A program made the translations under genes and the position numbers. Shown in pieces: positions 46,501 to 55,931 of a DNA stretch of 64,000 nucleotides (its first letter is position 1; the number at the start of each line of letters is the position of its first letter). Source of the stretch: Brachypterus glaber (Eukaryota > Arthropoda > Insecta > Coleoptera > Kateretidae). The stretch lies in NCBI GenBank assembly GCA_958510825.1, contig OY294047.1, positions 3,534,001 through 3,598,000 on the forward strand, in the 5' to 3' direction. Under the pieces are notes generated by a model that saw nothing but the letters and a program-made list of their open reading frames with translations, ran no database searches and was not told the origin of the DNA.

Positions 46501-49500
46501 CCTAAAGGGTCCAAATTTTTAACCGACTTTTTATGGTCTTAGAAAAAAATTGAAAAAAAAAATAAAAAAAAAAACTTTCAATTTTTTTTCTTTATTTTCG
46601 TTTTGCAAAAAAACGAACAAATTTAGATTATCTTTTTTTTATTTTTTTAAAAAAGTTTAACTCCGCATAACTTTTTTTTGGGGGGGGGATTGCTTTAAAA
46701 ACAATAGGGATCTTCCTCTCGTAGAACTTGACTTATCGTGTTCTTGAGTTATCGTGTTCACAAAAATCGTGACATCGGACAGACGGACGGACGGACATTA
46801 AAAAAAAGTTGCCTATTTTTTCGTGAAACAAATCTATATCCAAGAATTTTTTATCTAGGACGATTTTTGGAAAATGTTGAAAATTCGAAACTACCGTATA
46901 ATATTCTAGCGCAGGCGCTGTGAATAATAGGGGAAGTCGGGGTTAACTGGGTCGCTTTTTTTCATATCGAGTTTTTGAAATACCTGTAAACTATTTTCAA
47001 ATATTTTCTATAGCAAAAGGTAGATTAATAGTATAGTTAGAACATATTAATACTTCAGACAAATATTATTTATATAAAAAAAGTTATTAACGATAAACCA
47101 GTTAACCCCGCTGGACCAGTTAACCCCATAGGGCAGGGTTAACTGGACCACTACTCGGGGTTAACTGGTCCACTAACAAAAATGTATTGTATTGTAATTA
47201 TTGTGAATAAAAACGATTTGAAAACAAATAAAATTTAATTCTTACACAAAAATAGACAACATAATATGTTAAATATTAGATATATCTGAGGCTTAACTGG
47301 TCCGGGGTTAACTGGACATGGCTCGATAACCCCGAACTAATTAATATTGACATAAGTGGTCCAGTTAACCCCGAACCAGTTAACCCTGAGTGACACCACT
47401 GAATGAAATCATGAAATTTTAATACTTAATAAGATATTAGAAGGCGGAAATTATGCAGAATAATTAACAAAATACTCAGTATATTAGGTAAAATATTAGT
47501 CTAGATCCTCCTATTAATAATAAAGTATTAATTAAAAATAAAAGTTAAGGTAAATACCCACTTTTCATCGAAAAAAAATAACTTTCTTTACTACAAAGAC
47601 TTACACGTGGACAACACGGTCCGTCATAATACTTTAAACAATACTACTCACTAGATATCACTAGAATTTGCCTTAAAGCGCCAATACTAATAAAAAAAAG
47701 TTGATAAAATCCAGGTGGACCAGTTAACCCTGTGGCCCAGTTAACCCTGACTTCCCTTATCCATGTCTTCAGCAGAGTACTGTACCAGGCCTGTTTCACG
47801 GGCACTCCTTAAAAGCCAAAGGAACCTTTGGCCTTCTGGCAGGCCCGCGACTTTTCATAAAATGAAAAATGACTACACGTTGTGATTCAACAAATTGTTC
47901 AAACCTCCTTCCGTGTACCGAATCCAATTACGCGTTTATGGATTCGAAGTTGATTAAAAGTATTATTAAAAGCCTTACGGCCAATATCCTGTAGAAAACA
48001 AGAAATTCCTATTTGACCAGCTGAATCTAGATTCACTTAGGCCAATTTGAAAAAGCAATTTTGGGATGTCAATTTACGTATAAATCTACGGCTAGCGAAT
48101 GGTATTTAATTGACAAATTAATTTTTCAATTTAAAATAAATTGCTTTTTATGAAAAGAAAATTAAGTTGAAAAAAAAAAGGTTTATATTTGTTTGTTTCG
48201 ACCATATAACCGATTTTCATATAGGATATGTATTCGAAAAATATTTGTCGATAATCTGTCAATCGATTCTTGATTTTTTTACTTTTCATGCACCTATTAT
48301 AGGTATACGTAGGTGTATTATACACCTACGTAGGTGTTTCACTATATTTTTCTTACTTCGCTTCCTTTTTATGTAAAAGTGGTTGGTGGTGTGAACCTAG
48401 AATCCAAAGCTGGGCACTAACGAAATTACACATTTTTCATATAGAGGACACATCGTAGTTTCGTTAGGGCCCCCATGGGCCCAGGGTTCTCGAGAAATCG
48501 TCCCACCTCTAACAGTAAATAATTGATTTTTTTTTAATTAAATAAATATAATATTCAGAATCATTGGCTTTCTTGATAACTCTTGGGGCACTAACAAAAC
48601 AAAAAAGGGCACCTTTATGACACTTTATTAAAACGTAAGGTTCCTAGATACCTATGCCGATTTTTGAATAGCTGGAATCGCAAAGCCACCGCATCTGTCC
48701 TCTGGGGGTCCTCTCTGTCTCCATCCTTCAATCTTCGCAACGGAGTACGCCAAGGCAGCTTACTCGCTCCTGATGAATTTAATTCTTATATAGATGAACT
48801 GCACTCAATCCTTGCCAAAGTTCCTGCAGGCTGTTATTGTGGAGGCGTCAAGATAAACTGCATTAGCTACGCCGATGACATGGTCCTTATAGTCCTTCAC
48901 TACAGGGTATTCGCATGTTGGTGAAAAAATGCGAAGAGTTCGCTAGGGCTGTCTTTCTCAAATACAACGGCGACAAAAGCAAAATGATGGTATTTAAACC
49001 CCCTTCATATAAAGACCTTAGTGTTCCTCCTGTGTATCTCGATAATAGTTTAGTTGATCGCGTCTCTGAGATAAAATATCTTGGTCATGTTATAAATGAC
49101 AAGCTCTGTGATAATTCTGATATTCAACAACACTACAAAAGCTTATGTGCCCGCGCAAACATGATTGCCAGAAGGTTTTATAAGTGCTCCTCCGAAGTCA
49201 AAAATCTTCTTTTTAAAACATTCTGCTATAACCTCTATGCTGGTGAACTATGGTTTAACCACACTGCTGCTTCATGGCGCACGCTTCGGATATGTTATAA
49301 CGATGCCTTCCGTATACTACACAGACTTTCCCGCTACAATAGTGCTTCAGAAATGTTCGCGTATTCCGGAATTGACACGCTTGATGCTTTACGACGCAAA
49401 AAAGTTGCTAATTTTGTGAAACGCATTTCCTGTACTCAAAACTCTTTTCTCCAGTCCTTATTTGACTCTGACCTGGCCTTTAACTCTACGTTAATTTCTA

Positions 49501-52500
49501 CTTGGCGTCTTCTTTTATTTACACAATAATTTTGTTTTTGTTTGTTTTGTAAATCATGTTTTTAATGGTTAATATTAATGTTATTTTTTTTTCTTTGTAC
49601 ATAATATGTATATTATATAGCATAATCATGCTGGAATAAATAAATAAATAAAATAAAATATGATGCGTCCTCTATTTGAAAAGATATGTTATTTCGTTAG
49701 TTCCCAACTTTGGTCAGATTTGGCTGAATTTTGGATATGTTCTGGCCATTCTGATCGAAAGTTTATAAGGGCACAACTCCCAAAAATCAGTAGTTTAGGT
49801 GCAGAGCACTTTAACAATCTCGAAAACCGTGGTATAAACTTTTCAATTATACACAATATAAGAAAAATTTAAAAACCACCTAAAAGGGTAAAAAAGAACA
49901 AATTTAATATAATTTTCTTCTATGACGGGATGGGGGACGGGGCTCAAAAATGTTAAAACTTGTTTACAGCGATATCCATAGAAAATAAAATCACAAAAAT
50001 TATTAATTATCATAATCCATGATTTTTTTTATGAAAAAAATATTCGAGACCGATTTTTTGTGGGCCTGTTTAATTCATAATTTCTATGCAGGAAGAAGAG
50101 GAAGAAGGAGTCGAAGCGGGTCGTGGTGCAGATAAGCAGTCGAAGGGATCTTCCGACGGGGACGCGACCACCGGGAGTTATTCGAGCCTAGAAGACGACG
50201 AAGCGGAAACCATAGATCAGCTGGTGGCACTAACTGCCAAATATCAGATCGATAACGTGAATCTGGGAAATGGCAACAAGATATGTAAGTTATACCTGTA
50301 AAGTACATGTTCAATTACCTATCTTTTATTTATATCGCCACCATTGGTAGGGGAGACTGGTGTCAATTGAAACGGGGGTCGTTTGAAACAAGTCGAATAT
50401 ATCCGAAACGAGTTGTAAAAGCGGTGGGGGCCCAAGGGCAAAGGAAGCGGCTTCCGTGTTGGAACATGTCAAGCAGTAATCAGCGCATCTAAGTGAAGGC
50501 CACATATTTTTATGTGAGTGAACTTCTTTTTCGCAACCAAATGTAAGTATTTTAGTTTTTATTCTTTTGGTTATTAATCCAAAACTATTGTGTTTTTTAA
50601 AGGGTCGTTTAGAATATAATGACTTCTAATGTTCAAGCTTGAAGGGATGTGGTTATTATTCACTCATGACATATATTTTTGTTGTTGCATAATGAAATGT
50701 ATCGAAACATGTGCTAGGGACGATTGAAAAAATTTCTCTGGTGTCGGTTGAAACGCGTTTTAACCCATTATTTTTTGACATTATCCAACAATTTGTAAAA
50801 ATTCAAGTGTAAATAATGTTATCTTATCTTATTTTAATAATACAACTTTCTTGAATCCACTACTGCTAAAATTACAATTTTTTTCCTACTTAGACAAAGT
50901 TAATGACTAAAAAAAAAAAAAAACGTTTCAACTACTGCTAAAATTACGGGTACATATTTACTATTTGGGGTAATATATAAAACTAAATATAAAAACTAAA
51001 ATTACAATTTTTATATTTTTAACCCAGGAGATTTACAATTTTTTCAAACCTCAAGATAAGTGGGGCCCTGTCTGCGATGAAAAAGAATAAAAACCAGTTG
51101 TGCAAAAAATATTTGTCTTTATTTAACATATATTTTAACTAACCCCAGGTACTGTTTCAATTGACCCAGATTTGGGGACAGTTGACACATTTAACATATT
51201 GTTATAAAAATACTTTCATTTCTTTTAATGGTATATATGGGACTAAAACCATATTGCACTCTTATACCCAGATAATTAGGCTGTAATTAAAGCGCATTGC
51301 CAAATAGATCAGAGTTAAAATCTAGTTACAGTAAGCAATTTTCTCAAAAATGTTTCATTTGACCCCAGTGTCCCCTATTTAATACTTTACTTGTGATATT
51401 AAATACTGCAATCTGTGTATTGTATACAAAATGTTGTCATACTAACATAGAGACCGTTCTGGTACATTTGGATCCCCACGTAACATGTGTCGGCTTTTTT
51501 ACCACTCCTGAAATGTTTTTTACCACCATGCCATTCTTTACTGTGTAGGAACATGTTTGTAGGTATGTAATTTTACAGAAGTTTTTCTTGACTTTTAGAT
51601 GCAAAACTACGATCGTAATCCCTGGACTATGTTTGCAAAGTATCGGTGAATATTTAAAATTAATGCGCGTTAAATTGAGTGAAAATAGTTTCCAAACGAT
51701 ATCTTTTCACTTCTACTAACTTGAAATTGAAATGTATGAATAATCATTTATTTATCATTACATTTACAAAGATTATATCGTCGGCTTACAAGTAAAAGGC
51801 ACTAAGTCACTTTTTTGCAAAAATGGGATTTTTATGGTACTGTAATTAATTTTTGGTGATATATGTACAGGTAAACCGAACTAACTTCTAGGTGGACTTC
51901 CAAGAGTTACCCACTATACAAAACGCACCAGTTTGATTTTGAATAACATTTTATCTGGCAATAGGCACTAAGTCACTTAGTGCACTTTGTGTGTAGATTA
52001 TTTCAAATGTTTCTGCACTAAGCGACTTAGTGTTTGTTTGGCAAAACGTGCATTTTTGTAACAGTTATTACAAAAATTAAAAAACAACAGTGAAAGTTAA
52101 ATTTGTCAATATCTTGAAACCATGTTTTTGGACTTAGTGCTCTTTACTTGTAAGCCGACGATATCATAATTGTTACTCTTTAACGTGACCTGTGACCTTT
52201 AAACCATCTCAAAGAAAATCTTTAAATGTAACAACGTTAACATTGTTACTTCCAACCGTGATCCCGACGTCTATTTCGGATATACTTACACGGATAATTC
52301 CCATGCATCTAGAAAGTATAAAAGTCCGAATATATTTCCATAAAACGTCCATTCAACCAATAAAATATCCCCATTTGTTTTCTTAAACCTGCTAAATATT
52401 TAAATACTGGGTGTCTATTGACTTTTCTACAGGTATTATCTCAATTTCAAAATATTTAGTTTTAGTACAAATAGGAGGTTTTTATTTAAGATTTTAAAGT

Positions 52501-54826
52501 TCAGGTGGTTGGGGGTGAGAGGGTGAAATATAGAATCTCTCTCTCTCCCCCGTGATAAATTAAATTGACCTCCTTCTAAGACTTTTGTTGGGCCACCCTG
52601 CACAGCGAACTTTTTAATCTATAAACTTAAGTTAAGTTAAATTTAACGGTAGGTTAATTACATGAATTTAACTTTTTTGTGCAGTTTTTTAACTTCTCCA
52701 ATTAGAATAATTTCGACTAATAGCGAAAATAATTATTCTGAAGCAGAATATGATATTAATTTTCAAATTTTCTCTTATATATTGGTAAGTTCAAACGATG
52801 TTGTAATCGATTCTGGCAACTTTGATATTTCAAGTTGTGTTTGCAGATATAGTCCAGTCAAATAACAAAAAAATTTTGTGTTAAATTGCAATAAATGTAC
52901 ACAGGCTGATATTTTAAAGGGTAGTAGTGGATAGTAACAGAACACTCCTGTTAGTTTTTCACCGGGTGATTTGAGTAAGGGGTGTCCGCTATCTTAAATT
53001 TTAGGGATGAGTGCGGTGATCTCGCTAAATATGCATCTTACGATTAAAATGTATACAACTAATTTTGTTAAGGAAATAATTTCCAACAAGTTTTGTTTGG
53101 ATCATTTTTTTATTATATTAATAACAATCAAGTTAAAAATATTCAAATATGACCATGTTGGGAGTAAAATTGTTTTTTTCGATTTTTTAGCCAAATTTGT
53201 CATCAGAGGATAAAAGTGGTTATGAAGAAACTTGTAGCTCTTGAAATTCTCTATAAGTTTTATATATTATGAATTTTCATAAGTATTTTGTTACGGTTAC
53301 AGTGGGCGGTGAAAGTCGATTTTCCCCCTCTGTAACCGTACCAAAGTACCTATGAAAATTTATAATTTATGAAACATAGAGAATTTCAAGATCCACAAGT
53401 TTGTTCATAACTACTTTTATCGTCCGATGAATAATTTAGCCAAAAAATGGAAGAAACCAATTTCACCTCCAACATGGCTATTTTTAAATTAACTCTATTG
53501 TTAATAATATATTAAAAAAAAACATCCCAACAAAAATTATTGGAAATTTCCTCCTTAACAAAATTAGTTATATGCATTTTTATCGTAAGATGCATATTAA
53601 GCAACTCACCCCTAAAATTCAAGATAGCGGACACCCCTTAGGCAAATCACCCGGTGAAAAACTAATAGGAGTGTTCTGTCACCATCCACTACTACCCTTT
53701 AAAATATCAGCCCGTGTACATTTATTGCAATTTAAATTTATTATTTGACTGGACTTATGGGAGATTAGCTCAGCGGTCTAAGGCATCGATATAGCATTGA
53801 CACTGAGCTAATGATCGTGAGTTCAAACCACACTGGCGCCGATTGCCTTAATTAATAATTGAAATTTAGCGAAGGCGTACTCCCTAGATATATTGGTTCG
53901 AAAGTCAATTAAAGCCGGTGGTTCCCTCTACTACTAGCCCAAACAAGTCCTGGACTTAGGGGATGCTTAATTAAGTAGAATAGTACGAGGTTAAAAATAA
54001 ACATAAAAAAACATAAAAAATAGGGGGAAATGCTGAAGATCAGCTTTCCAATATTGGAAAACAAGCCGTGAAGATGTATGTAATGCTGCATCCCAGTATA
54101 GTAGTATTCACAGTAAATGGTATACTGAATTTTCCCAAATACTTAAAAAAAAAATAATTTTCAAAAAAAAAATAAAAAAACTTATTTTTGAAAAGATCTT
54201 TTCTTGAAAAACGTAAAATTTAAAAAAAAATAAAAAAATTACATGTTTTTAAAGATTTTTTCTTGAAAAACGAAATTTATTTATTTTTTTTAATATAAAA
54301 AAAATCATTTGGACTTTTTAATTTTCTATTTGCGGAAAAACAAAAAATTAAAAAAAAAATTGAAAACGATTTTATTTTTTAAAAATTTACACGCCATAAC
54401 TTTTTTGATTTTGGGGGATTACTTTTAAAATTGGTAGAATTGATCCTTATAATAAAAGTATTTTTTTATGAAAAAGTTAAGTTAATCGAAATATTCTTTT
54501 AGCTTTTTATATATTTTTTTAAGTTTAACCCCCCATAACTTTTTGGTAAAATTTTTTTTTTCTTTTTTCAAAAAAAAAACTTTTTTTGACCATAAGGTCT
54601 AACCTTCAATTATCAAGATCTAAAAACTAATTTGTTTGATTTATTTGCAGATGGAACGTCAAGTTTGGGATCAACATATGGAGAAAAATTATCCAATGCC
54701 GGAAAATCCTTCCTAATCACCGAAAATCAAGCTCCAGTTTTTGGCAGTTCAGACTCTGAATCACCCACCGAACCCCTGCAAACGGTTGCCATGCTCAGGG
54801 CTAAAGTTGTGCCAAATAAAATATAA
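40574..54826 (+). CDS. ERICH2: ERICH2-like (glutamate-rich protein 2) gene, seven coding exons, 253 codons
   Basis: Exons 40574-40583, 41711-41844, 44344-44401, 44486-44557, 46184-46302, 50092-50284 and 54651-54826 sum to 762 nt, open throughout, with matching phases at all six junctions and GT-AG ends. The conserved ERICH2 core is at residues about 41-92: APTEFLAE, then EFLSAVMLKDYETALKYC, then YEPNNATAKEFYPLI. This is an alpha-helical segment that vertebrate ERICH2 shares as a FLxAxMxxDYxxAxxxCxxIL / YEPxNxxAKEF pattern. Residues 93-175 are Glu/Asp/Ser-rich, with six or seven consecutive Glu at the exon 5/6 junction. The rest is Ser-rich with no signal peptide or membrane segment, so an intracellular protein is inferred. 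In vertebrates ERICH2 is poorly understood and linked mainly to testis. The upstream ATG is chosen because it sits in a 10-nt exon that splices in frame to a second Met at residue 8; if the mini-exon is wrong the protein starts there (position 41722). The introns hold about a dozen mobile elements. Confidence 0.85.
41052..41636 (+). mobile_element. TCCGTCCAATTATGC-ended TA-target MITE, copy 1 (ERICH2 intron 1)
   Basis: Inverted ends GTCCGTCCAATTATGCAAG and TGCATAACTGGACGGAG, TA on both sides (41050-41051, 41637-41638). The interior includes a hairpin resembling the AGGCATATCCACA MITE (ACACATGACGACACATCAAG). Second copy at 57861-58429. It ends 74 bp before ERICH2 exon 2. Confidence 0.85.
41711..41844 (+). 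CDS. ERICH2: ERICH2-like gene, coding exon 2
   Basis: Acceptor TTTTTTTGTTCCAG, donor GTAATA. Ser/Thr/Asp/Glu-rich N-terminal segment ending APTEFLAE, the start of the conserved core. Contains an in-frame ATG at 41722 that is the fallback start. Confidence 0.85.
41850..42200 (+). mobile_element. CAGGGTTATTCAG-ended repeat, copy 2 (ERICH2 intron 2)
   Basis: Starts only about 8 bp after the donor of ERICH2 exon 2 (GTAATACA|CAGGGTT). Matches 6235-6600 inverted. Confidence 0.8.
42340..42710. repeat. Cluster of palindromic GGATATCC / TATATCC words
   Basis: Dense irregular repeats of ATATCC(A/C)GGGATAT-like palindromes with GC-rich spacers (TCCCGAGGGAATGTCC, CCCAGGGACGTCCC). Because stop codons are rare here, several frames on both strands stay open for 89-149 codons. 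These frames overlap each other and are not called genes. Confidence 0.75.
42761..42893. repeat. 133-bp foldback
   Basis: TACCGTCCACCGGGGATA faces TATCCCCGGTAGACGGTA (approximate arms), with GGAACAG / CTGTTCG inside. It abuts the GGATATCC cluster and may be its end. Confidence 0.6.
43412..43770 (+). mobile_element. Diverged Harbinger-like MITE (ERICH2 intron 2)
   Basis: GGGTATGTCCATAAATTACG at the left and CTTACGTAATTTGTGCACTG at the right resemble the GGGGCTGTCCATATATTACG ends. It has a poly-G tract and a CAAACACCGTGTATAAT word. The interior is not alignable to the other copies. Confidence 0.5.
43766..44313 (-). mobile_element. GAAACGTTGCAAGC repeat, copy 3 (ERICH2 intron 2)
   Basis: Uninterrupted copy without the 962-bp insert. 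It ends 30 bp before the start of ERICH2 exon 3, so the pyrimidine tract of that acceptor is almost next to the repeat. Confidence 0.82.
44344..44401 (+). CDS. ERICH2: ERICH2-like gene, coding exon 3
   Basis: 58 nt encoding FLSAVMLKDYETALKYCKL plus one base. Acceptor TTGTTTCAG, donor GTAAGT. The most family-diagnostic exon together with exon 4. Confidence 0.9.
44486..44557 (+). CDS. ERICH2: ERICH2-like gene, coding exon 4
   Basis: 72 nt, phase 1 at both ends, encoding LQYEPNNATAKEFYPLILER and LEH. Acceptor TTTCAATTGCAG, donor GTAAGT. The 84-nt intron before it is the only short intron of the gene. Confidence 0.9.
45068..45492 (+). mobile_element. CACGGAAA-ended TA-target MITE, copy 2 (ERICH2 intron 4)
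   Basis: 425 bp, TA flanks, nearly identical to 20118-20542 (one difference noticed, GGAGCGC versus GGAACGC), so one of the youngest insertions here. Confidence 0.9.
45857..46080 (+). repeat. GGGCGCCAAGTTTTGGTAG tandem array, four units
   Basis: Four irregular units of about 50-60 bp, each GGCGCCAAGTTTTGGT-like, then CCGTCAGGGACAAAGCTTTT. Lies in ERICH2 intron 4 about 100 bp before exon 5. Confidence 0.85.
46184..46302 (+). CDS. ERICH2: ERICH2-like gene, coding exon 5 (acidic)
   Basis: 119 nt, rich in Glu, Asp, Ser: NGEEESGNDNDSEEDENSED and onward, ending SSEQE. Acceptor CACTATTTGCAG, donor GTATGT. Confidence 0.87.
46540..46925 (+). mobile_element. GGACAGAC-repeat element, copy 3 (ERICH2 intron 5)
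   Basis: Same order of words as 36600-37145 but with only a short GGACAGACGGACGG tract. Ends AATTCGAAACTACCGTATAA and is followed directly by the next MITE. Confidence 0.75.
46930..47757. mobile_element. GGGGAAGTCGGGGTTAACTGG-type MITE (ERICH2 intron 5)
   Basis: Ends GGGGAAGTCGGGGTTAACTG and CCAGTTAACCCTGACTTCCC, TA on both sides. The interior repeats GGTTAACTGG / CCAGTTAACC at least eight times in both orientations. Non-coding, 828 bp. Confidence 0.85.
47758..48395 (+). other. Intron sequence with a short palindrome
   Basis: A near-perfect palindrome TATACGTAGGTGTAT / ATACACCTACGTAGGT at about 48302-48334. Otherwise nothing recognised. Confidence 0.55.
48396..49716. repeat. Inverted repeat flanking a LINE fragment
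   Basis: About 56 bp at 48400-48455 (CAAAGCTGGGCACTAACGAA, ATAGAGGACACATC) faces 49661-49716 (GATGCGTCCTCTAT, TTTCGTTAGTTCCCAACTTTG). A foldback element that appears to have received the LINE. Confidence 0.65.
48605..49655 (+). mobile_element. 5'-truncated LINE (CR1/Jockey-like reverse transcriptase), frameshifted
   Basis: The frame from about 48607 gives LYDTLLKRKVPRYLCRFLNS, then GVRQGSLLAP and SYADDMVLI, the reverse-transcriptase active-site motif. A frameshift at about 48890-48915 moves the continuation to a second frame (KKCEEFARAVFLKYNGDKSK, YLGHVINDKL, LFKTFCYNLYAGELW) ending at 49529. The endonuclease and N-terminal RT motifs are missing, as usual for 5'-truncated LINE insertions. 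The 3' end is an AATAAATAAATAAAATAAAA tail at about 49635-49658, the CR1/L2/Jockey style. It lies in ERICH2 intron 5 in the same orientation as the gene. Not functional. Confidence 0.9.
50092..50284 (+). CDS. ERICH2: ERICH2-like gene, coding exon 6
   Basis: 193 nt beginning with a Glu run (EEEEEGVE) and continuing Ser/Asp/Glu-rich, then IDQLVALTAKYQIDNVNLG, a less acidic possible helix. Acceptor TTTCTATGCAG, donor GTAAGT. Base composition is clearly GC-richer than its introns. Confidence 0.87.
50350..51375. mobile_element. GGGGAGACTGGGGTCAATTG MITE, copy 1 (ERICH2 intron 6)
   Basis: Ends GGGGAGACTGGTGTCAATTG and TTTGACCCCAGTGTCCCC, TA on both sides. It starts 65 bp after the exon 6 donor. 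It has about 115 bp absent from copy 2 (around 50418-50540), probably the ancestral longer form or a small insertion. Confidence 0.87.
51775..52164. mobile_element. 390-bp foldback with ACTAAGTCACTTAGTG words
   Basis: Ends TATCGTCGGCTTACAAGTAA and TTACTTGTAAGCCGACGATA. Inside, CACTAAGTCACTTAGTGC and CTAAGCGACTTAG occur as further short palindromes. ERICH2 intron 6. Confidence 0.82.
52851..53755. mobile_element. 905-bp foldback, ends AGTCCAGTCAAATAA
   Basis: Arms several hundred bp long (GGGTAGTAGTGGATAGTAAC / CACCATCCACTACTACCC; ACACTCCTGTTAGTTTTTCA / TGAAAAACTAATAGGAGTGT). TAT lies on both sides. The centre is CAGTGGGCGGTGAAAGTCG. A half copy is at 29510-29835. ERICH2 intron 6. Confidence 0.85.
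53759..54020 (+). mobile_element. tRNA-derived SINE, copy 1
   Basis: Begins GGGAGATTAGCTCAGCGG (A box TAGCTCAGCGGT, about 53766-53777) with B box GAGTTCAAACC at about 53819-53829, the internal RNA polymerase III promoter of tRNA-derived SINEs. A unique body (GGCGCC, TTAATTAATAATTGAAATTT, GCCGGTGGTTCCC) and a tail (AAGTCCTGGACTTAGGGGAT) precede an A-rich end (AAATAAACATAAAAAAACAT). The head cannot fold as a real tRNA, so it is not a tRNA gene. Confidence 0.8.
54055..54600 (+). repeat. CAAGCCGTGAAGATG repeat and A/T homopolymer tracts
   Basis: Starts with the CAAGCCGTGAAGATG word also seen at 36291 and 36524. Then alternating poly-A/poly-T runs and CCATAACTTTTT phrases related to the GGACAGAC-repeat elements. 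Ends 50 bp before the terminal ERICH2 exon. Confidence 0.6.
54651..54826 (+). CDS. ERICH2: ERICH2-like gene, terminal coding exon
   Basis: Joins in phase 1 to give IYGTSSLGSTYGEKLSNAGK and ends VVPNKI-stop (TAA at 54824-54826). Ser-rich tail with FGSSDSESPTEP. Acceptor TTTATTTGCAG. Confidence 0.87.
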
Positions 54827-55930
54827 GTTATAGTTTCTATTTAGGGTGGGTTAAAAAAGACGAACATCTTGGAATATTCCTTATGTTTACTTTTATTTTT
54901 AATCATAACTAATGGTTTCCCTCCATTAGTAAAAAAGTAAAATAGTTAAAGAAAAACGATTTTTATTTTGTCGATTATATTTTTTATATTTTTTTTAGTT
55001 CGCATTAATTATTAATTAAAAGTCGACCCTCTCTTCTCAAAAATTTTGTTGCTTCTCAAAATGGTTAATATTTCTATTTTTAATTATTAATTATTATATT
55101 TAATTGTATTCGTATCATAAAATTTGTTGGTTTATAAATATTCCTTAAATGTTCGTCTTTTCTGACCTCCCATTTTATGTACCTATCTAGATATATACCT
55201 AAAAGATTAGGGCAAAATCCCAAAAGTATTCTATTAGGTGGGACTATTATTCGTATTTATTTTGTATGTAAATAAAACCTATACTTTTTTACAGTAAGTA
55301 TTTTTGAATCGATTTTTCTTGGTAAGTAGCACTTTGTATAATAAGAATAGAATATAATAAAAGTTTTTAAAATAACTTAAATATTTTGCTCACATCACGG
55401 TTTTAATGTGAATATTATGTGTTTAAATAAACACCAATTTCAAAATAGTTAACAGATAAGTCTATTATAAACGGATTATAAACGTATAAATGTATTATCC
55501 AGGCCTGCAATATGCTGCAGTGACTCATTTGCAAAAGTGTGCTAAAAAGCGAGGATCATGCCGATTCGGGTGCGGTTACCTTATAGTTTCTAAAGCTATA
55601 AAGTAACTAAGAACGAAATAGAACAAAAAGAACAATAAAAAACAATTAAACAAGATAAAACAGATTCCCTCTATAGAACGGTGGTTATAGGGTTATATAG
55701 TTATAGGGTAATACATATTTCATCGATCTAAAACTCTATTATTATATAATTCACATTAAAACAATGATAACTGTGGTTTCTTTTAATTTTCAAATATATT
55801 TAATTATTAAATAAGTCTTCCAGTAATTTTTTCGGATTTTTTTTCCTAAATTAGTTCGATTTTTTTTGTACAAGATATTATAGTTTATGAAGTAGTAGGT
55901 AAATATTATACTGTATAATATTTACCTACT
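54827..55930 (+). other. ERICH2-like 3' UTR and downstream flank
   Basis: The 3' UTR follows the stop. The best poly(A) signal is AATAAA at 55271-55276, 445 nt after the stop. No repeat partner was noticed in the rest. Confidence 0.5.
55271..55276 (+). promoter_or_regulatory. Candidate poly(A) signal of the ERICH2-like gene
   Basis: AATAAA in TGTAAATAAAACC, followed about 20 nt on by a T-rich stretch. Plausible, not proven. Confidence 0.4.
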
Positions 55931-55931
55931 A

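Noticed and set aside
48167..48376. A 69-codon ORF
   Set aside because: Contains the short palindrome, lies in an intron, and has an antisense ORF over the same bases; no family match.
53759..53840. Possible tRNA gene (A and B boxes present)
   Set aside because: The acceptor and anticodon stems do not form a proper cloverleaf, and the same head, body and tail recur at 25136-25790, so it is a SINE head.
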